A DNA stretch of 64,000 nucleotides from Burkholderia sp. Ax-1724 (GTDB lineage Bacteria; Pseudomonadota; Gammaproteobacteria; Burkholderiales; Burkholderiaceae), in NCBI RefSeq assembly GCF_011752995.1, contig NZ_VWWL01000004.1, positions 305,586 through 369,585 of the forward strand. The letters are read 5' to 3'. Positions 26,926 through 34,925 of the stretch are shown piece after piece. The first letter of the stretch is position 1; each line of letters opens with the position of its first letter. The translations under genes were made by a program, and so were the position numbers. Under the pieces are notes generated by a model. It saw only the letters and a program-made list of their open reading frames with translations, was not told where the DNA came from and searched no databases.

Positions 26926-26951
26926 GTTAGCTCGCAGACCTGCAAGCTAAC
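26926..26951. repeat. 26-bp palindrome between cupin genes
   Basis: GTTAGCTCGCAG pairs with CTGCAAGCTAAC around AC, with one mismatch. It lies in the 78-base gap between the second cupin and the bicupin. In mRNA it would make a strong hairpin; in DNA it is a large dyad. No T run follows on either strand. Confidence 0.6.
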
Positions 26952-26966
26952 CGATCCGGGTACGCC

Positions 26967-27575
26967 TTAGACGGTCGCCGTATTCTTCAGGTACTCGCGA
27001 ATCTTCTCGGCCGTGAGCGTCACGCTCGGGTCGTATTCCGGCGCGTCTTCGAGCTGTTGGAGATCGTTGAGGCCGCACTTCCAGAAAATGCGGTTGATCG
27101 CGGAGATCAGGCGTACGGGGCGCTCCGGGTCCGCGTTGAAATGCTGATGCGCGGTGCCGGGCGGAATATAGATCACGTCGCCGGCTTCCCACTCGAAGCG
27201 CTTGAGTTCGCCGACCGGCTTCCACGCGTACTGATCGACGATTTCGACATCGTAGTCCTGGTGCAGGTCATAGCCGCGACCTTCGAGCACGTACAGGCAC
27301 TCTTCGGCCAGGTGACGGTGTTTGCCCGACTTGCTGCCCGGCGGAATGATCTGCATGTACGCGTCGACCGTCTCCATGCGCGTGTTCATGCCTTCGTTCA
27401 GCAGGTGCTTGAGCAGGCCTTGACGCGACATTTCCCACGGCATGTTTTCCGGCCGCACGATCTTTGCGCGCTTGGCGTTGCGCTCCGGAGCCTGTTCGGC
27501 GTTTTCCAGCAGGCCCTTGTAAAGCGCGCTATTTTCCTTGCCTGCCAGCCAGTTTCCCGATTCGGTCCATGCCAT
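26967..27575 (-). CDS. Cupin-domain protein B
   Basis: This 202-residue single-cupin protein shows a complete metal site: PPGSKSGKHRHLAEECLYVL gives H86, H88 and E91/E92, and WEAGDVIYIPPGTAHQHFN gives H143. It has no signal peptide. It resembles cupin A at 27578 in length and in the AHQHFN motif, so the two are probably paralogues. Only two bases separate it from cupin A, indicating translational coupling and perhaps a heteromer. A metal-dependent oxygenase or isomerase acting on an aromatic or ring-cleavage intermediate fits, but no specific reaction can be assigned. Confidence 0.85.
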   Translation of the reverse strand: MAWTESGNWLAGKENSALYKGLLENAEQAPERNAKRAKIVRPENMPWEMSRQGLLKHLLNEGMNTRMETVDAYMQIIPPGSKSGKHRHLAEECLYVLEGRGYDLHQDYDVEIVDQYAWKPVGELKRFEWEAGDVIYIPPGTAHQHFNADPERPVRLISAINRIFWKCGLNDLQQLEDAPEYDPSVTLTAEKIREYLKNTATV

Positions 27576-27577
27576 GA

Positions 27578-28198
27578 TCAGTAGCCTCCTTCCGGATGAT
27601 TGAAATCAGTTTCTTCCATGCGCGCGACGAAACCAACGCCGGTCGGCGACGGCTCGTCAGGGCGAGGTTCGACGGTCTTCTGGAACAGCATGTTCATGAA
27701 CATGAACATCGGCTTCGTCTTGATGACGAGCGCACGCGCGGGCTTGTCCAGGCTGCGGTTGAAGTGCTGGTGCACGCAGTTGTTGTGGACGATCGCGATG
27801 TCGCCGGCTTCCCAGTCGTAGCGGATGCCGTCGTGTACTTCGTAGCCGATGCCGTCGAGAATGTAGAACGCCGCTTCGTTCACGTGGCCGTGCTTCTGCG
27901 AGTGACCGCCCGGCGAGTACTCCTCGATATGAAGGTGGAACGTTTGCGTGATTCCGTTCTTCGGCTGCACGTAGTGGCGGCTGAAGGTTTGCGGTCCCTT
28001 GCTGAACTTGACTTCCTTGCCTTTGCGCACGCGCGGAACCGAACGCAGACGCTCCAGTTCCGTGCTCAGGCTGTACGCCCCTTCGATACCGCGCACGAAA
28101 ATGCGATTCTTCACATTGCCAGCGGTGCTGTGATGCGATTCCTCAGCGCGCTGATCTTCCTCATACATCGTGTTTGTGTCGATGTTTGCTTCAGACAT
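27578..28198 (-). CDS. Cupin-domain protein A
   Basis: This 206-residue single-cupin protein has the metal motif GGHSQKHGHVNEAAFYILDG (H103, H105, E108) and DIAIVHNNCVHQHFN (H143). The N-terminal 30 residues are polar and probably flexible. Cytosolic by appearance. It follows the ABC ATPase by 26 bases and is coupled to cupin B. The close packing of three cupins between the ATPase and binding-protein genes suggests that they act on the imported compound. Possible roles are ring-cleaving dioxygenase or decarboxylase-like chemistry; no family name is certain. Confidence 0.85.
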   Translation of the reverse strand: MSEANIDTNTMYEEDQRAEESHHSTAGNVKNRIFVRGIEGAYSLSTELERLRSVPRVRKGKEVKFSKGPQTFSRHYVQPKNGITQTFHLHIEEYSPGGHSQKHGHVNEAAFYILDGIGYEVHDGIRYDWEAGDIAIVHNNCVHQHFNRSLDKPARALVIKTKPMFMFMNMLFQKTVEPRPDEPSPTGVGFVARMEETDFNHPEGGY

Positions 28199-28224
28199 AG
28201 TGCCTCCTTGTTGGTACAGCGAAT

Positions 28225-29325
28225 TTACTGCGGGTTCAGCGCGACACAGCGGGCTGGATCAATGGTGACCCAGATCTTCGAGCCGACCGGCTGGCGATGC
28301 GACGGATGCGCACGCGCGAGCAAAATCTGTTCACCGACCTTGATCTGCAAATCAAGCGTTTCGCCAAGGAATACTTTGGAATAGACGGTGCCTTCGAACA
28401 CGTTGCCGTGTTCGAGCGTCGGCTTGCTATCGAAGATTTCCAGGTTCTCCGGGCGCAACGACACGACGGCTTTTGCACCGGCATTCATGCCGTCGCCGTG
28501 AGCCACCGTGATCGGGCCGATGCTCGAATGAACGGTCAGCTTCTGACCGTCCGTGTCCCGGACCGTGCCATCGACAAAGGTCGTCGTGCCGATGAAATCC
28601 GCCACGAACCGGTTGGCCGGCTGTTCGTAGATATCGCGAGGCCGCGCCTTCTGAACGATGTGGCCGTCCTTCATGATCGCGATTTCGTGCGACATCGCGA
28701 GCGCTTCTTCCTGGTCGTGCGTCACGTAGATCGTCGTGACGTTCAGCTCGCGCTGCAGACGCTTCAGCTCGAAACGCATCTTGTCGCGCAGCTTCGCGTC
28801 GAGATTCGACAGCGGCTCGTCGAGCAGCAGCAGTTTCGGCTCCATTACGATTGCGCGGGCGAGGGCCAGACGTTGCTGCTGGCCGCCGGACATCTTCGTT
28901 GCATCGCGATCGGCTGCATGATCGAGGCCGACCGCGGTGAGTGCGCGCATGACCTTGTCGGCAATCTGCTGCTTCGTGAATTTCTTCGTGCCGACTTCAA
29001 GCGGAAAGCTGCAATTCTTGAAAACGGTCATGTGCGGCCAGATCGCGTACGACTGAAACACCATGCCGAACTGACGTTTGTTGGGCGGCACGAAGGTCTT
29101 GCGATCCGCGTCGAAGACGGTTACGCCGCTCGCCGTGATTTTTCCGTCATCGGGTTTTTCGAGGCCCGCAATCGAGCGCAGGGTAGTGGACTTACCGCAG
29201 CCGCTCGGGCCGAGCAACGTGAACAGCTTGCCTTCAGGCACCTCGAAACTCACGTTTTCAATGCCCGCGACTTTCACGCCGTGACTGTCGAAATACGCCA
29301 TGTTCAGATTCTGAATGTTTAGCAT
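28225..29325 (-). CDS. ABC transporter ATP-binding protein (Fe/polyamine/phosphonate type)
   Basis: This 366-residue ATPase of the PotA/FbpC type has Walker A GPSGCGKSTTLR at about residue 38, the Q-loop RQFGMVFQSYAIWPHMTVF, the signature MSGGQQQRLALARAI, Walker B LLLLDEPLSNLDAKLRD and the switch His in YVTHDQEEALAMS. A C-terminal TOBE-like regulatory domain covers about residues 285-366. It energises the fused permease encoded just upstream, with the binding protein at 24608. Ligand unknown. Confidence 0.94.
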   Translation of the reverse strand: MLNIQNLNMAYFDSHGVKVAGIENVSFEVPEGKLFTLLGPSGCGKSTTLRSIAGLEKPDDGKITASGVTVFDADRKTFVPPNKRQFGMVFQSYAIWPHMTVFKNCSFPLEVGTKKFTKQQIADKVMRALTAVGLDHAADRDATKMSGGQQQRLALARAIVMEPKLLLLDEPLSNLDAKLRDKMRFELKRLQRELNVTTIYVTHDQEEALAMSHEIAIMKDGHIVQKARPRDIYEQPANRFVADFIGTTTFVDGTVRDTDGQKLTVHSSIGPITVAHGDGMNAGAKAVVSLRPENLEIFDSKPTLEHGNVFEGTVYSKVFLGETLDLQIKVGEQILLARAHPSHRQPVGSKIWVTIDPARCVALNPQ

Positions 29326-29356
29326 TGTCGTCTCAATAGTTTCTGTTATGGCGGGT

Positions 29357-31093
29357 TCAGACCGATTTCACGCCGAATTTGCTGCCCACCCACTGCGCGA
29401 GCGATACCAGCGCGAGCAAGCCAATCGCGAACATCACGCTTAACGCCGACAGTTCGACGTATTGCCCGTTTTGCCACAGTTCCCACACCACGACGGAAAT
29501 CGTTTCGCTACCGGGGCTGTACAGCAGGATCGAAGCGGACAATTCGCGGATCGATACGATGAACACATAAATCCAGCCGCCCATCAGACCCGGTTTGAGC
29601 AGCGGCAAAACGATACGAAAGAACGTCGTGCCCCAGCCGGAACCGCACATCTCCGCCGATTCTTCCAGTTCCTTCGACAACTGAACCATCGAGGTCTGCG
29701 TATAACGCATGCCGTACGGCATGAATCGCGTGATGTATGCGATCAGGAGAATCCACAACGTGCCGTAGATGCCGACGTTGACGTTCAGGAAGAAGATCAT
29801 GAATGCCAGGCCCAATACGAGGCCCGGAAACACCATCGGAAGCGATGCGAGGTTATCGAGCAACCAGCGGCCCCGAATCTTCGTTTTGATCACGATCCAG
29901 CACACGATTGCGGAAAGCAGCATCACGCCCGTTGCGCAGGAAAACCCGAGAATCAGGCTGTTGCCGACGGCTTCCTTAAGTTCCGGATAGCTGAATATGT
30001 AGCGGTACGAGTCGAGCGTCAGGTGGCGCAGCGCTTCCATCGACGGCGGCGCATAGAACTTCTGGAACGACGACCATAGCAGAACGAGCAGAGGCAGCAC
30101 CACGATCACAAGCGCATACAGCACGAAGATTGCCGCGGTGAGATAGCGCCATGCGCCAAGGTCGATGGTGCGTGCGCGGAACGCTTTGCCGGTGACCGTC
30201 GTGAATTTGCCGCCCTTGGCCAGCAGGCGGCTCTGGACGAAGATGCCGACCGACGTGATGAGCAGCAGGATGGTGGAATAGGAAGAGGCCAGCCCGGTCG
30301 GTGTCGGATATTGCTGCAGTGCTTCGTAAATCGACGACGTGAGTACCTGAATTTTTACCGGCAGGCCGATCAGCGCAGGCACTTCGAACGATTCGACCGC
30401 GCGCACGAACAGGATCAGCACCGTCGAAACGATGGCCGGCACTGCGAGGCGAAACGTGATGCTGAACGTCGTCCTGAACAGGCTTGCGCCGCTCATGATG
30501 GCGGATTCTTCCAGCGACGGGTCCATGCCGCGAAACGCTGCCGACATCAGCAGGAACGCCATGGGCGAGTATTGCAAGCCGTCGATCCAGATCATCCCGC
30601 CCATACTGTAGATATTGAGCGGCGGATGCGAAAGGCCGAGCCAGTGCATCAGCGCAACGTTCAGCACGCCGATCTTCGGGCTGGCAAGCAGAATCCAGGC
30701 AATCGTGAAGAGGATCGCCGGATTGATGAGCGGAACGATCGTCACGATCGAAAAAAAACGCCGCAAGGGCGTATTGGTACGCTCGTTGATCCAGGCAAGA
30801 CCCGAGCCGAGAACGAACGAAACGAGTGCGGCACCAATGGCGAATTCCACCGAATTCGCGAAAGCCGACCAGGAGTCCGCGCTACCGAATGCAATCCGGT
30901 AATTGTCGAGGGTAAATACCGATGACGTATCCGCTCCCTGCGGCGTCATGAAGCTCTGCCATAACAGGAAACAAAGGGGAATCAACGCCAGCACCGCGAC
31001 GATGAAGATTGCGCTGCCGATCACCAGCCATTTCGAGTCGAACCGCTTCCAGAACCGGGGCGGCGTATTGGTGACATCAAGTTGAAGCTCCAC
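29357..31093 (-). CDS. Fused two-domain ABC permease (FbpB/AfuB-like)
   Basis: This inner-membrane protein of about 578 residues has 12 predicted helices and two complete permease domains, around residues 75-285 and 365-560. Each carries the cytoplasmic EAA-type loop: DPSLEESAIMSGASLFRTTF in the first and LSKELEESAEMCGSGWGTTF in the second. This double-length design is typical of Fe3+, thiamine and phosphonate importers. I prefer GTG 31093 with AAGGAG seven bases away; TTG one codon upstream is possible. It heads the operon with the cupins and has an operator copy 33 bases upstream. Confidence 0.92.
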   Translation of the reverse strand: MELQLDVTNTPPRFWKRFDSKWLVIGSAIFIVAVLALIPLCFLLWQSFMTPQGADTSSVFTLDNYRIAFGSADSWSAFANSVEFAIGAALVSFVLGSGLAWINERTNTPLRRFFSIVTIVPLINPAILFTIAWILLASPKIGVLNVALMHWLGLSHPPLNIYSMGGMIWIDGLQYSPMAFLLMSAAFRGMDPSLEESAIMSGASLFRTTFSITFRLAVPAIVSTVLILFVRAVESFEVPALIGLPVKIQVLTSSIYEALQQYPTPTGLASSYSTILLLITSVGIFVQSRLLAKGGKFTTVTGKAFRARTIDLGAWRYLTAAIFVLYALVIVVLPLLVLLWSSFQKFYAPPSMEALRHLTLDSYRYIFSYPELKEAVGNSLILGFSCATGVMLLSAIVCWIVIKTKIRGRWLLDNLASLPMVFPGLVLGLAFMIFFLNVNVGIYGTLWILLIAYITRFMPYGMRYTQTSMVQLSKELEESAEMCGSGWGTTFFRIVLPLLKPGLMGGWIYVFIVSIRELSASILLYSPGSETISVVVWELWQNGQYVELSALSVMFAIGLLALVSLAQWVGSKFGVKSV

Positions 31094-31125
31094 CAACTGT
31101 CTCCTTAGATAACTTCATTTCCGTT

Positions 31126-31142
31126 GTTCCTTTATATAGAAC
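31126..31142. promoter_or_regulatory. Operator copy 2 (GTTCC-N7-AGAAC)
   Basis: GTTCCTTTATATAGAAC lies 33 bases before the fused permease start, in the divergent gap shared with the eutA-like gene. Its position, overlapping the likely start region of the minus-strand operon, suits repression or activation of that operon. Confidence 0.65.
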
Positions 31143-31248
31143 ACCGTTTCTATATGAAGGTGCAGTTGCCGTATTGGGCGCGTCTGCTTGATTTTTGTCA
31201 AGATGTAAGGGGATCGGGTTAGCCCTAGTGTGGGCGGTTCTATTGATT

Positions 31249-31275
31249 GCTGCGCCGCGTTTTTTGCCGCGCAGC
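31249..31275. repeat. Hairpin in the permease/eutA-like gap
   Basis: GCTGCGC and GCGCAGC are 7-bp arms around a T-rich 13-base loop. It sits near the middle of the 309-base divergent region and may insulate the two promoters or form part of a leader RNA. A smaller dyad, TACCGT and ACGGTA, lies near 31348-31370, close to a TATGAT box that may serve the eutA-like gene. Confidence 0.35.
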
Positions 31276-31405
31276 CAATAAGCGATGCCGGTATTTAAAG
31301 GGGAACAATTCTTTTATGCGGAGAGTCGTTCCATTTTCAGCTACTACCGTTCCATAAGCTACGGTATGATCGCTGTACAAATGCCCTACAAACCGGAGAC
31401 GCCCC

Positions 31406-33217
31406 ATGCCGAACGATGCAAACGTTCATTCGCTTGACGATCACCTGTACGGTTACGACCCTAACCACGAGCACGGTGACGATGCCGATCATGATCACGA
31501 CCACGATTTCGCCGAGTCCGAAACGAATCAGGAGGCCATGTGGCTGCTCGATAACGTCGTGCTCAATAGCGTCGGTATCGATATCGGTTCGTCGGGCACG
31601 CAACTCGTGTTCTCGCGTATTCATATGCGGCGCATTGCTGAAGAACTCTCGAGCCGTTACATCATCGTGGGGCGCGAACCGATTTATCAGAGCCCGATTT
31701 CGCTCACGCCGTATCTGAGCGAAACGCAGATGGATACGCAGGCGCTCGAACGCATCGTGGCCGCGGCCTACAAGGAAGCCAATCTCGGTCCGGACGATAT
31801 CGATACCGGTGCCGTGATCCTCACCGGTGAAGCGCTGCGTCGCGAGAACAGCGAAGGCATTGCGGATATGCTCGCGGAACAGGGCGGCGAATTCGTCTGC
31901 GCGGCTGCCGGGCACCACATGGAAGCCATGCTGGCCGTGTATGGTTCGGGCGCGGCCAGGTATTCTCACGAGCACAAAAAGCGCGTGCTCAATGTCGACA
32001 TCGGCGGCGGCACGACCAAGCTGGGTCTGGTCGATTCCGGCAACGTGATCGGCACGGCCGCGGTTCATCTCGGCGGACGATTGATCGTGACGGACCAGCA
32101 AGGGCGCATCACGCGTCTCGACCCGGCAGGCAAGGAACATGCTCGGGCGGCCGGATTTGCCTGGGAAATCGGCACGCAGACGACGCGCGAGCAACTTGCG
32201 CAGGTTGCCGACTGGATGGCGCAGACGCTTATGCGTGTGCTGAGCGAACGCTTCACCGCGGAAGATCTGAATTCACTGTTCCTGACCGATCCGATTGCCG
32301 ATTTGGGCAAGCCGGATGGTCTGATCTTCTCGGGTGGTGTCGGCGAATATGTCTACGAGCGCGAAACGCGGGACTTCCTCGATCTCGGGAAACTTTTCGG
32401 TTCCGCCGTGCGTCGGCGCCTGCTTGCCAATGAAGTGCCGTGGACGCTGCTGCCGGCCATCGAGTGCATTCGCGCGACGGTTCTCGGCGCGTCCGAATAC
32501 AGCATCCAGCTGAGCGGCAACACGACTTTCATTTCGAATCCGCGCAATCTGCTGCCGCGCAAGAATATGCCGGTCGTGCCGATCGAAGAGCGCATGCCCG
32601 AAGTGATCGACCCGGCGGCGATCGTCGAGTCGCTGCGCAAGAGCTTCCAGCGCTACGACCTGAAAGAGGGGGAACGCGACGTGGCAATCGTGGTGCGCTG
32701 GGCGGGGCCGCCGGAATATTCGCGGCTGTCGGCACTCGCGCGCGGGCTGATCGACGCAAATCCGTCGACCATCGCTGCCGGCAAGCCGCTCTACGTTATC
32801 GCCGATGGCGACATTGCCAATTCGCTCGGCAACTTGCTGCGCGAAGCACTGGACGGAAACGACCTGTTCGTGATCGATGGCGTTTCGCTGCGAGGGCTCG
32901 ATTACGTCGATCTGGGCCGCATCCGCATGCCGTCACGCACCGTTCCCGTTACGGTCAAATCGCTGGTGTTCAGCGAAGACCCGAGCCTGCACGGTAAATC
33001 CGATGCGTCCGAATGGCATGCGCACGAGGATGGCACCGTACATCGTCACCACCACCCTGTAACCGCCGGCAAGCATCAACATCACGATCATGCACACGCA
33101 CACGGCCATCACCATCATCACGATCATGATCATAGCCACGGCGCTGATCACGGGCATCACCACCATGGGGATCACGCGCATGACCACTCGCACGGCCACC
33201 CGCACAAGCACGACTAA
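31406..33217 (+). CDS. EutA-like reactivating ATPase with histidine-rich tails
   Basis: EutA of ethanolamine use is an ASKHA-fold ATPase that restores the B12 enzyme EutBC by replacing damaged cofactor. This 603-residue homologue has the phosphate-1 motif VGIDIGSSGTQLVF (about residues 56-69), phosphate-2 LNVDIGGGTTKLGLV (195-209) and SGGVGEYVY. It is well over 100 residues longer than ordinary EutA. The excess includes a His/Asp stretch at residues 21-34 and a C-terminal tail of about 70 residues with about 30 histidines, as seen in nickel, cobalt or zinc storage and chaperone proteins. No eutB or eutC is present. The NikR-like and NiCoT genes follow, so a role in metal loading or repair is plausible but unproven. 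Confidence 0.86.
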   Translation: MPNDANVHSLDDHLYGYDPNHEHGDDADHDHDHDFAESETNQEAMWLLDNVVLNSVGIDIGSSGTQLVFSRIHMRRIAEELSSRYIIVGREPIYQSPISLTPYLSETQMDTQALERIVAAAYKEANLGPDDIDTGAVILTGEALRRENSEGIADMLAEQGGEFVCAAAGHHMEAMLAVYGSGAARYSHEHKKRVLNVDIGGGTTKLGLVDSGNVIGTAAVHLGGRLIVTDQQGRITRLDPAGKEHARAAGFAWEIGTQTTREQLAQVADWMAQTLMRVLSERFTAEDLNSLFLTDPIADLGKPDGLIFSGGVGEYVYERETRDFLDLGKLFGSAVRRRLLANEVPWTLLPAIECIRATVLGASEYSIQLSGNTTFISNPRNLLPRKNMPVVPIEERMPEVIDPAAIVESLRKSFQRYDLKEGERDVAIVVRWAGPPEYSRLSALARGLIDANPSTIAAGKPLYVIADGDIANSLGNLLREALDGNDLFVIDGVSLRGLDYVDLGRIRMPSRTVPVTVKSLVFSEDPSLHGKSDASEWHAHEDGTVHRHHHPVTAGKHQHHDHAHAHGHHHHHDHDHSHGADHGHHHHGDHAHDHSHGHPHKHD

Positions 33218-33234
33218 CGGCTAAAGCAACCCAC

Positions 33235-33266
33235 GCCGTCACACGTGCAGATGCTCGTGTGACGGC
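33235..33266. terminator. Stem-loop between convergent eutA-like and nikR-like genes
   Basis: GCCGTCACACG pairs perfectly with CGTGTGACGGC around TGCAGATGCT. It overlaps the last codons of the nikR-like gene and probably stops transcription from both sides. Confidence 0.65.
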
Positions 33267-33673
33267 GCACTCTCTCCCATCAGCGGCATCAGATGCAGGT
33301 TGCTGTTGCGCACGCCACGCTGCGACGCAAGCGACCATGCGAATTGCTGAATCGTACCCACTTCACCGCGTAGCACGATCGTTTCCAGGCAATTGTCGTG
33401 GTCGAGATAGATGCGATTGCTGCTGACGATCAGCGCGTGCCGTTCGTGATACGCATCCGACAGGCGCTGCGCGAGTTCGCGTACGCCGTGCTCGAACACG
33501 ATCGTCAACGTGCCGATACATTGCACGTGGGCGTCAGCCAACAACTCCTTTGAACGATGGGCACGCAGGATGTCGCGCAGCGCTTCCGAGCGGCTGTTGT
33601 AGGCGTGCCGCTTCATCGTGTCGTCGAGCATCGCGAGCAGGAAATCGTCAATCGTAATCGTGATGCGTTGCAT
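33239..33673 (-). CDS. NikR-like ribbon-helix-helix regulator with altered nickel site
   Basis: This 144-residue protein matches NikR throughout: a ribbon-helix-helix DNA-binding start, MQRITITIDDFLLAMLDDTM and NSRSEALRDILRAH, followed by an ACT-like metal-sensing domain. By alignment to E. coli NikR with identical numbering, two square-planar nickel ligands are kept (H76, C95), but the other two are replaced (H87 by Arg, H89 by Tyr). It may therefore sense another metal or ligand, or sense nickel differently. The ATG at 33671-33673 aligns with the known NikR N-terminus; an upstream GTG is less likely. It is divergent from the NiCoT permease gene, the expected target. Confidence 0.88.
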   Translation of the reverse strand: MQRITITIDDFLLAMLDDTMKRHAYNSRSEALRDILRAHRSKELLADAHVQCIGTLTIVFEHGVRELAQRLSDAYHERHALIVSSNRIYLDHDNCLETIVLRGEVGTIQQFAWSLASQRGVRNSNLHLMPLMGESAPSHEHLHV

Positions 33674-33764
33674 GTCGGCTATCCATTTCGCGCCAATTGC
33701 GTCTTGACACCACCATAGCATAGCCCGCATTATTCTCGCAAAGCGTTCCAGATAAAGATTCGAT

Positions 33765-33781
33765 GTTCTTTTATAAGGAAC
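33765..33781. promoter_or_regulatory. Operator copy 3 (GTTCT-N7-GGAAC)
   Basis: GTTCTTTTATAAGGAAC lies midway between the nikR-like start (92 bases) and the NiCoT start (90 bases). It links these metal genes to the oxygenase and transporter genes that carry the same site. It does not resemble the GTATGA-N16-TCATAC operator known for E. coli NikR. Confidence 0.65.
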
Positions 33782-33870
33782 GGCTGGATGTGGTCGGGAG
33801 TATGAGGATTCTTTAGAAAAGTATGAGCGATGTGCGATCCGCGCATGGCGATCTTTCGGTGGAGACGTGA

Positions 33871-34920
33871 ATGATTCGATTTCTGAAATTCCTGTTCAAC
33901 GATGCCGGCCCGAATATTCGAGGCCGTATTGCCGCGATGTATGCGCTTCTCGCGGTATTCAATCTCGGCGCATGGGCGTGGGCATTCATTGCGTTTCATG
34001 GGCAGCCGGTGCTGCTCGGCACGGCCTTTCTCGCCTACAGCTTCGGGCTGCGTCACGCGGTCGACGCCGACCATATCGCCGCTATCGACAATTCGACGCG
34101 CAAGCTCATGCAGGAAGGGCAGCGGCCGGTGACGGTGGGTTTCATGTTCTCGCTGGGTCATTCGACTATCGTGATCGCCGCAACCGCTGCGATTGCGGCG
34201 ACGGCCATGACGCTGCAACACCGCTTCGAGGCATTTCATGAAATTGGCGGCGTGATCGGCACGCTGGTGTCGGCCGTCTTCCTGTTCGTGATCGCCGCGA
34301 TCAATCTCATCGTGCTGAAATCCGTGGTCGCTACCTTCATGCGCGTGCGCCGGGGCGAGCGTTACGATGAAGAAGATCTCAATCTGCTGCTCGCCAATCG
34401 CGGCCTGCTCGCGCGCATTTTCAAACCGATGTTCCGGCTGATTACGCGCGGCTGGCATATGTACCCGCTCGGCGTGCTCTTCGGGCTCGGCTTCGATACG
34501 GCATCCGAAATCGGCTTGCTCAGTGTTTCGGCAACCCAGGCATCACATGGCGTGCCTATCTGGTCGATCATGGTGTTCCCGGCGCTGTTCACGGCAGGCA
34601 TGTCGCTTATCGATGCGACGGATAGCATCCTGATGCTGGGCGCGTACGGCTGGGCGTTCATGAAGCCGATCCGCAAGCTCTACTACAACATGACGATTAC
34701 GTTGGTATCGGCGGTTGTCGCAATCGGCGTTGGTGGAGTAGAAGCACTCGGGCTGATCGCCGACAAGCTGCATCTGAGCGGTGCGTTCTGGGATGAAATC
34801 GGCGCGATCGGTGACAACTTCGGGATGGTCGGCTACGCGATCATCGGATTGTGCGCGTTTATCTGGCTGGCCTCGACCCTCGTCTACAAATGGCGGCGTT
34901 TCGACGAAGTGGAGGTGTAA
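33871..34920 (+). CDS. Nickel/cobalt permease, NiCoT (HoxN/NixA) family
   Basis: This 349-residue inner-membrane protein has about eight helices and the NiCoT signature in helix 2, RHAVDADHIAAIDNSTRKL (the H-x4-D-H motif), and the second family motif LGFDTASEIGLL. NiCoT permeases take up Ni2+, Co2+ or both with high affinity; selectivity cannot be read here. The gene is divergent from the NikR-like regulator, and the next gene codes for a porin after 5 bases, so metal may enter through that porin. The preceding eutA-like gene with metal-binding tails supports a local need for Ni or Co. Confidence 0.93.
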   Translation: MIRFLKFLFNDAGPNIRGRIAAMYALLAVFNLGAWAWAFIAFHGQPVLLGTAFLAYSFGLRHAVDADHIAAIDNSTRKLMQEGQRPVTVGFMFSLGHSTIVIAATAAIAATAMTLQHRFEAFHEIGGVIGTLVSAVFLFVIAAINLIVLKSVVATFMRVRRGERYDEEDLNLLLANRGLLARIFKPMFRLITRGWHMYPLGVLFGLGFDTASEIGLLSVSATQASHGVPIWSIMVFPALFTAGMSLIDATDSILMLGAYGWAFMKPIRKLYYNMTITLVSAVVAIGVGGVEALGLIADKLHLSGAFWDEIGAIGDNFGMVGYAIIGLCAFIWLASTLVYKWRRFDEVEV

Positions 34921-34925
34921 GCACG

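Noticed and set aside
18309..31093. Ferric-iron uptake system
   Set aside because: The fold of the transporter fits iron, but the operon contains cupins, dehydrogenase, porin and organic-acid carriers and no siderophore or Fur-like site that I could see.
33000..33217. Repeated CAC/CAT/GAT units that look like a short-repeat array or CRISPR
   Set aside because: They are the in-frame codons of the histidine-rich tail of the EutA-like protein. There are no fixed-length spacers.
31406..33217. Ethanolamine utilisation operon
   Set aside because: Only a EutA-like protein is present; eutB, eutC and microcompartment genes are absent, and the neighbours are metal and transport genes.
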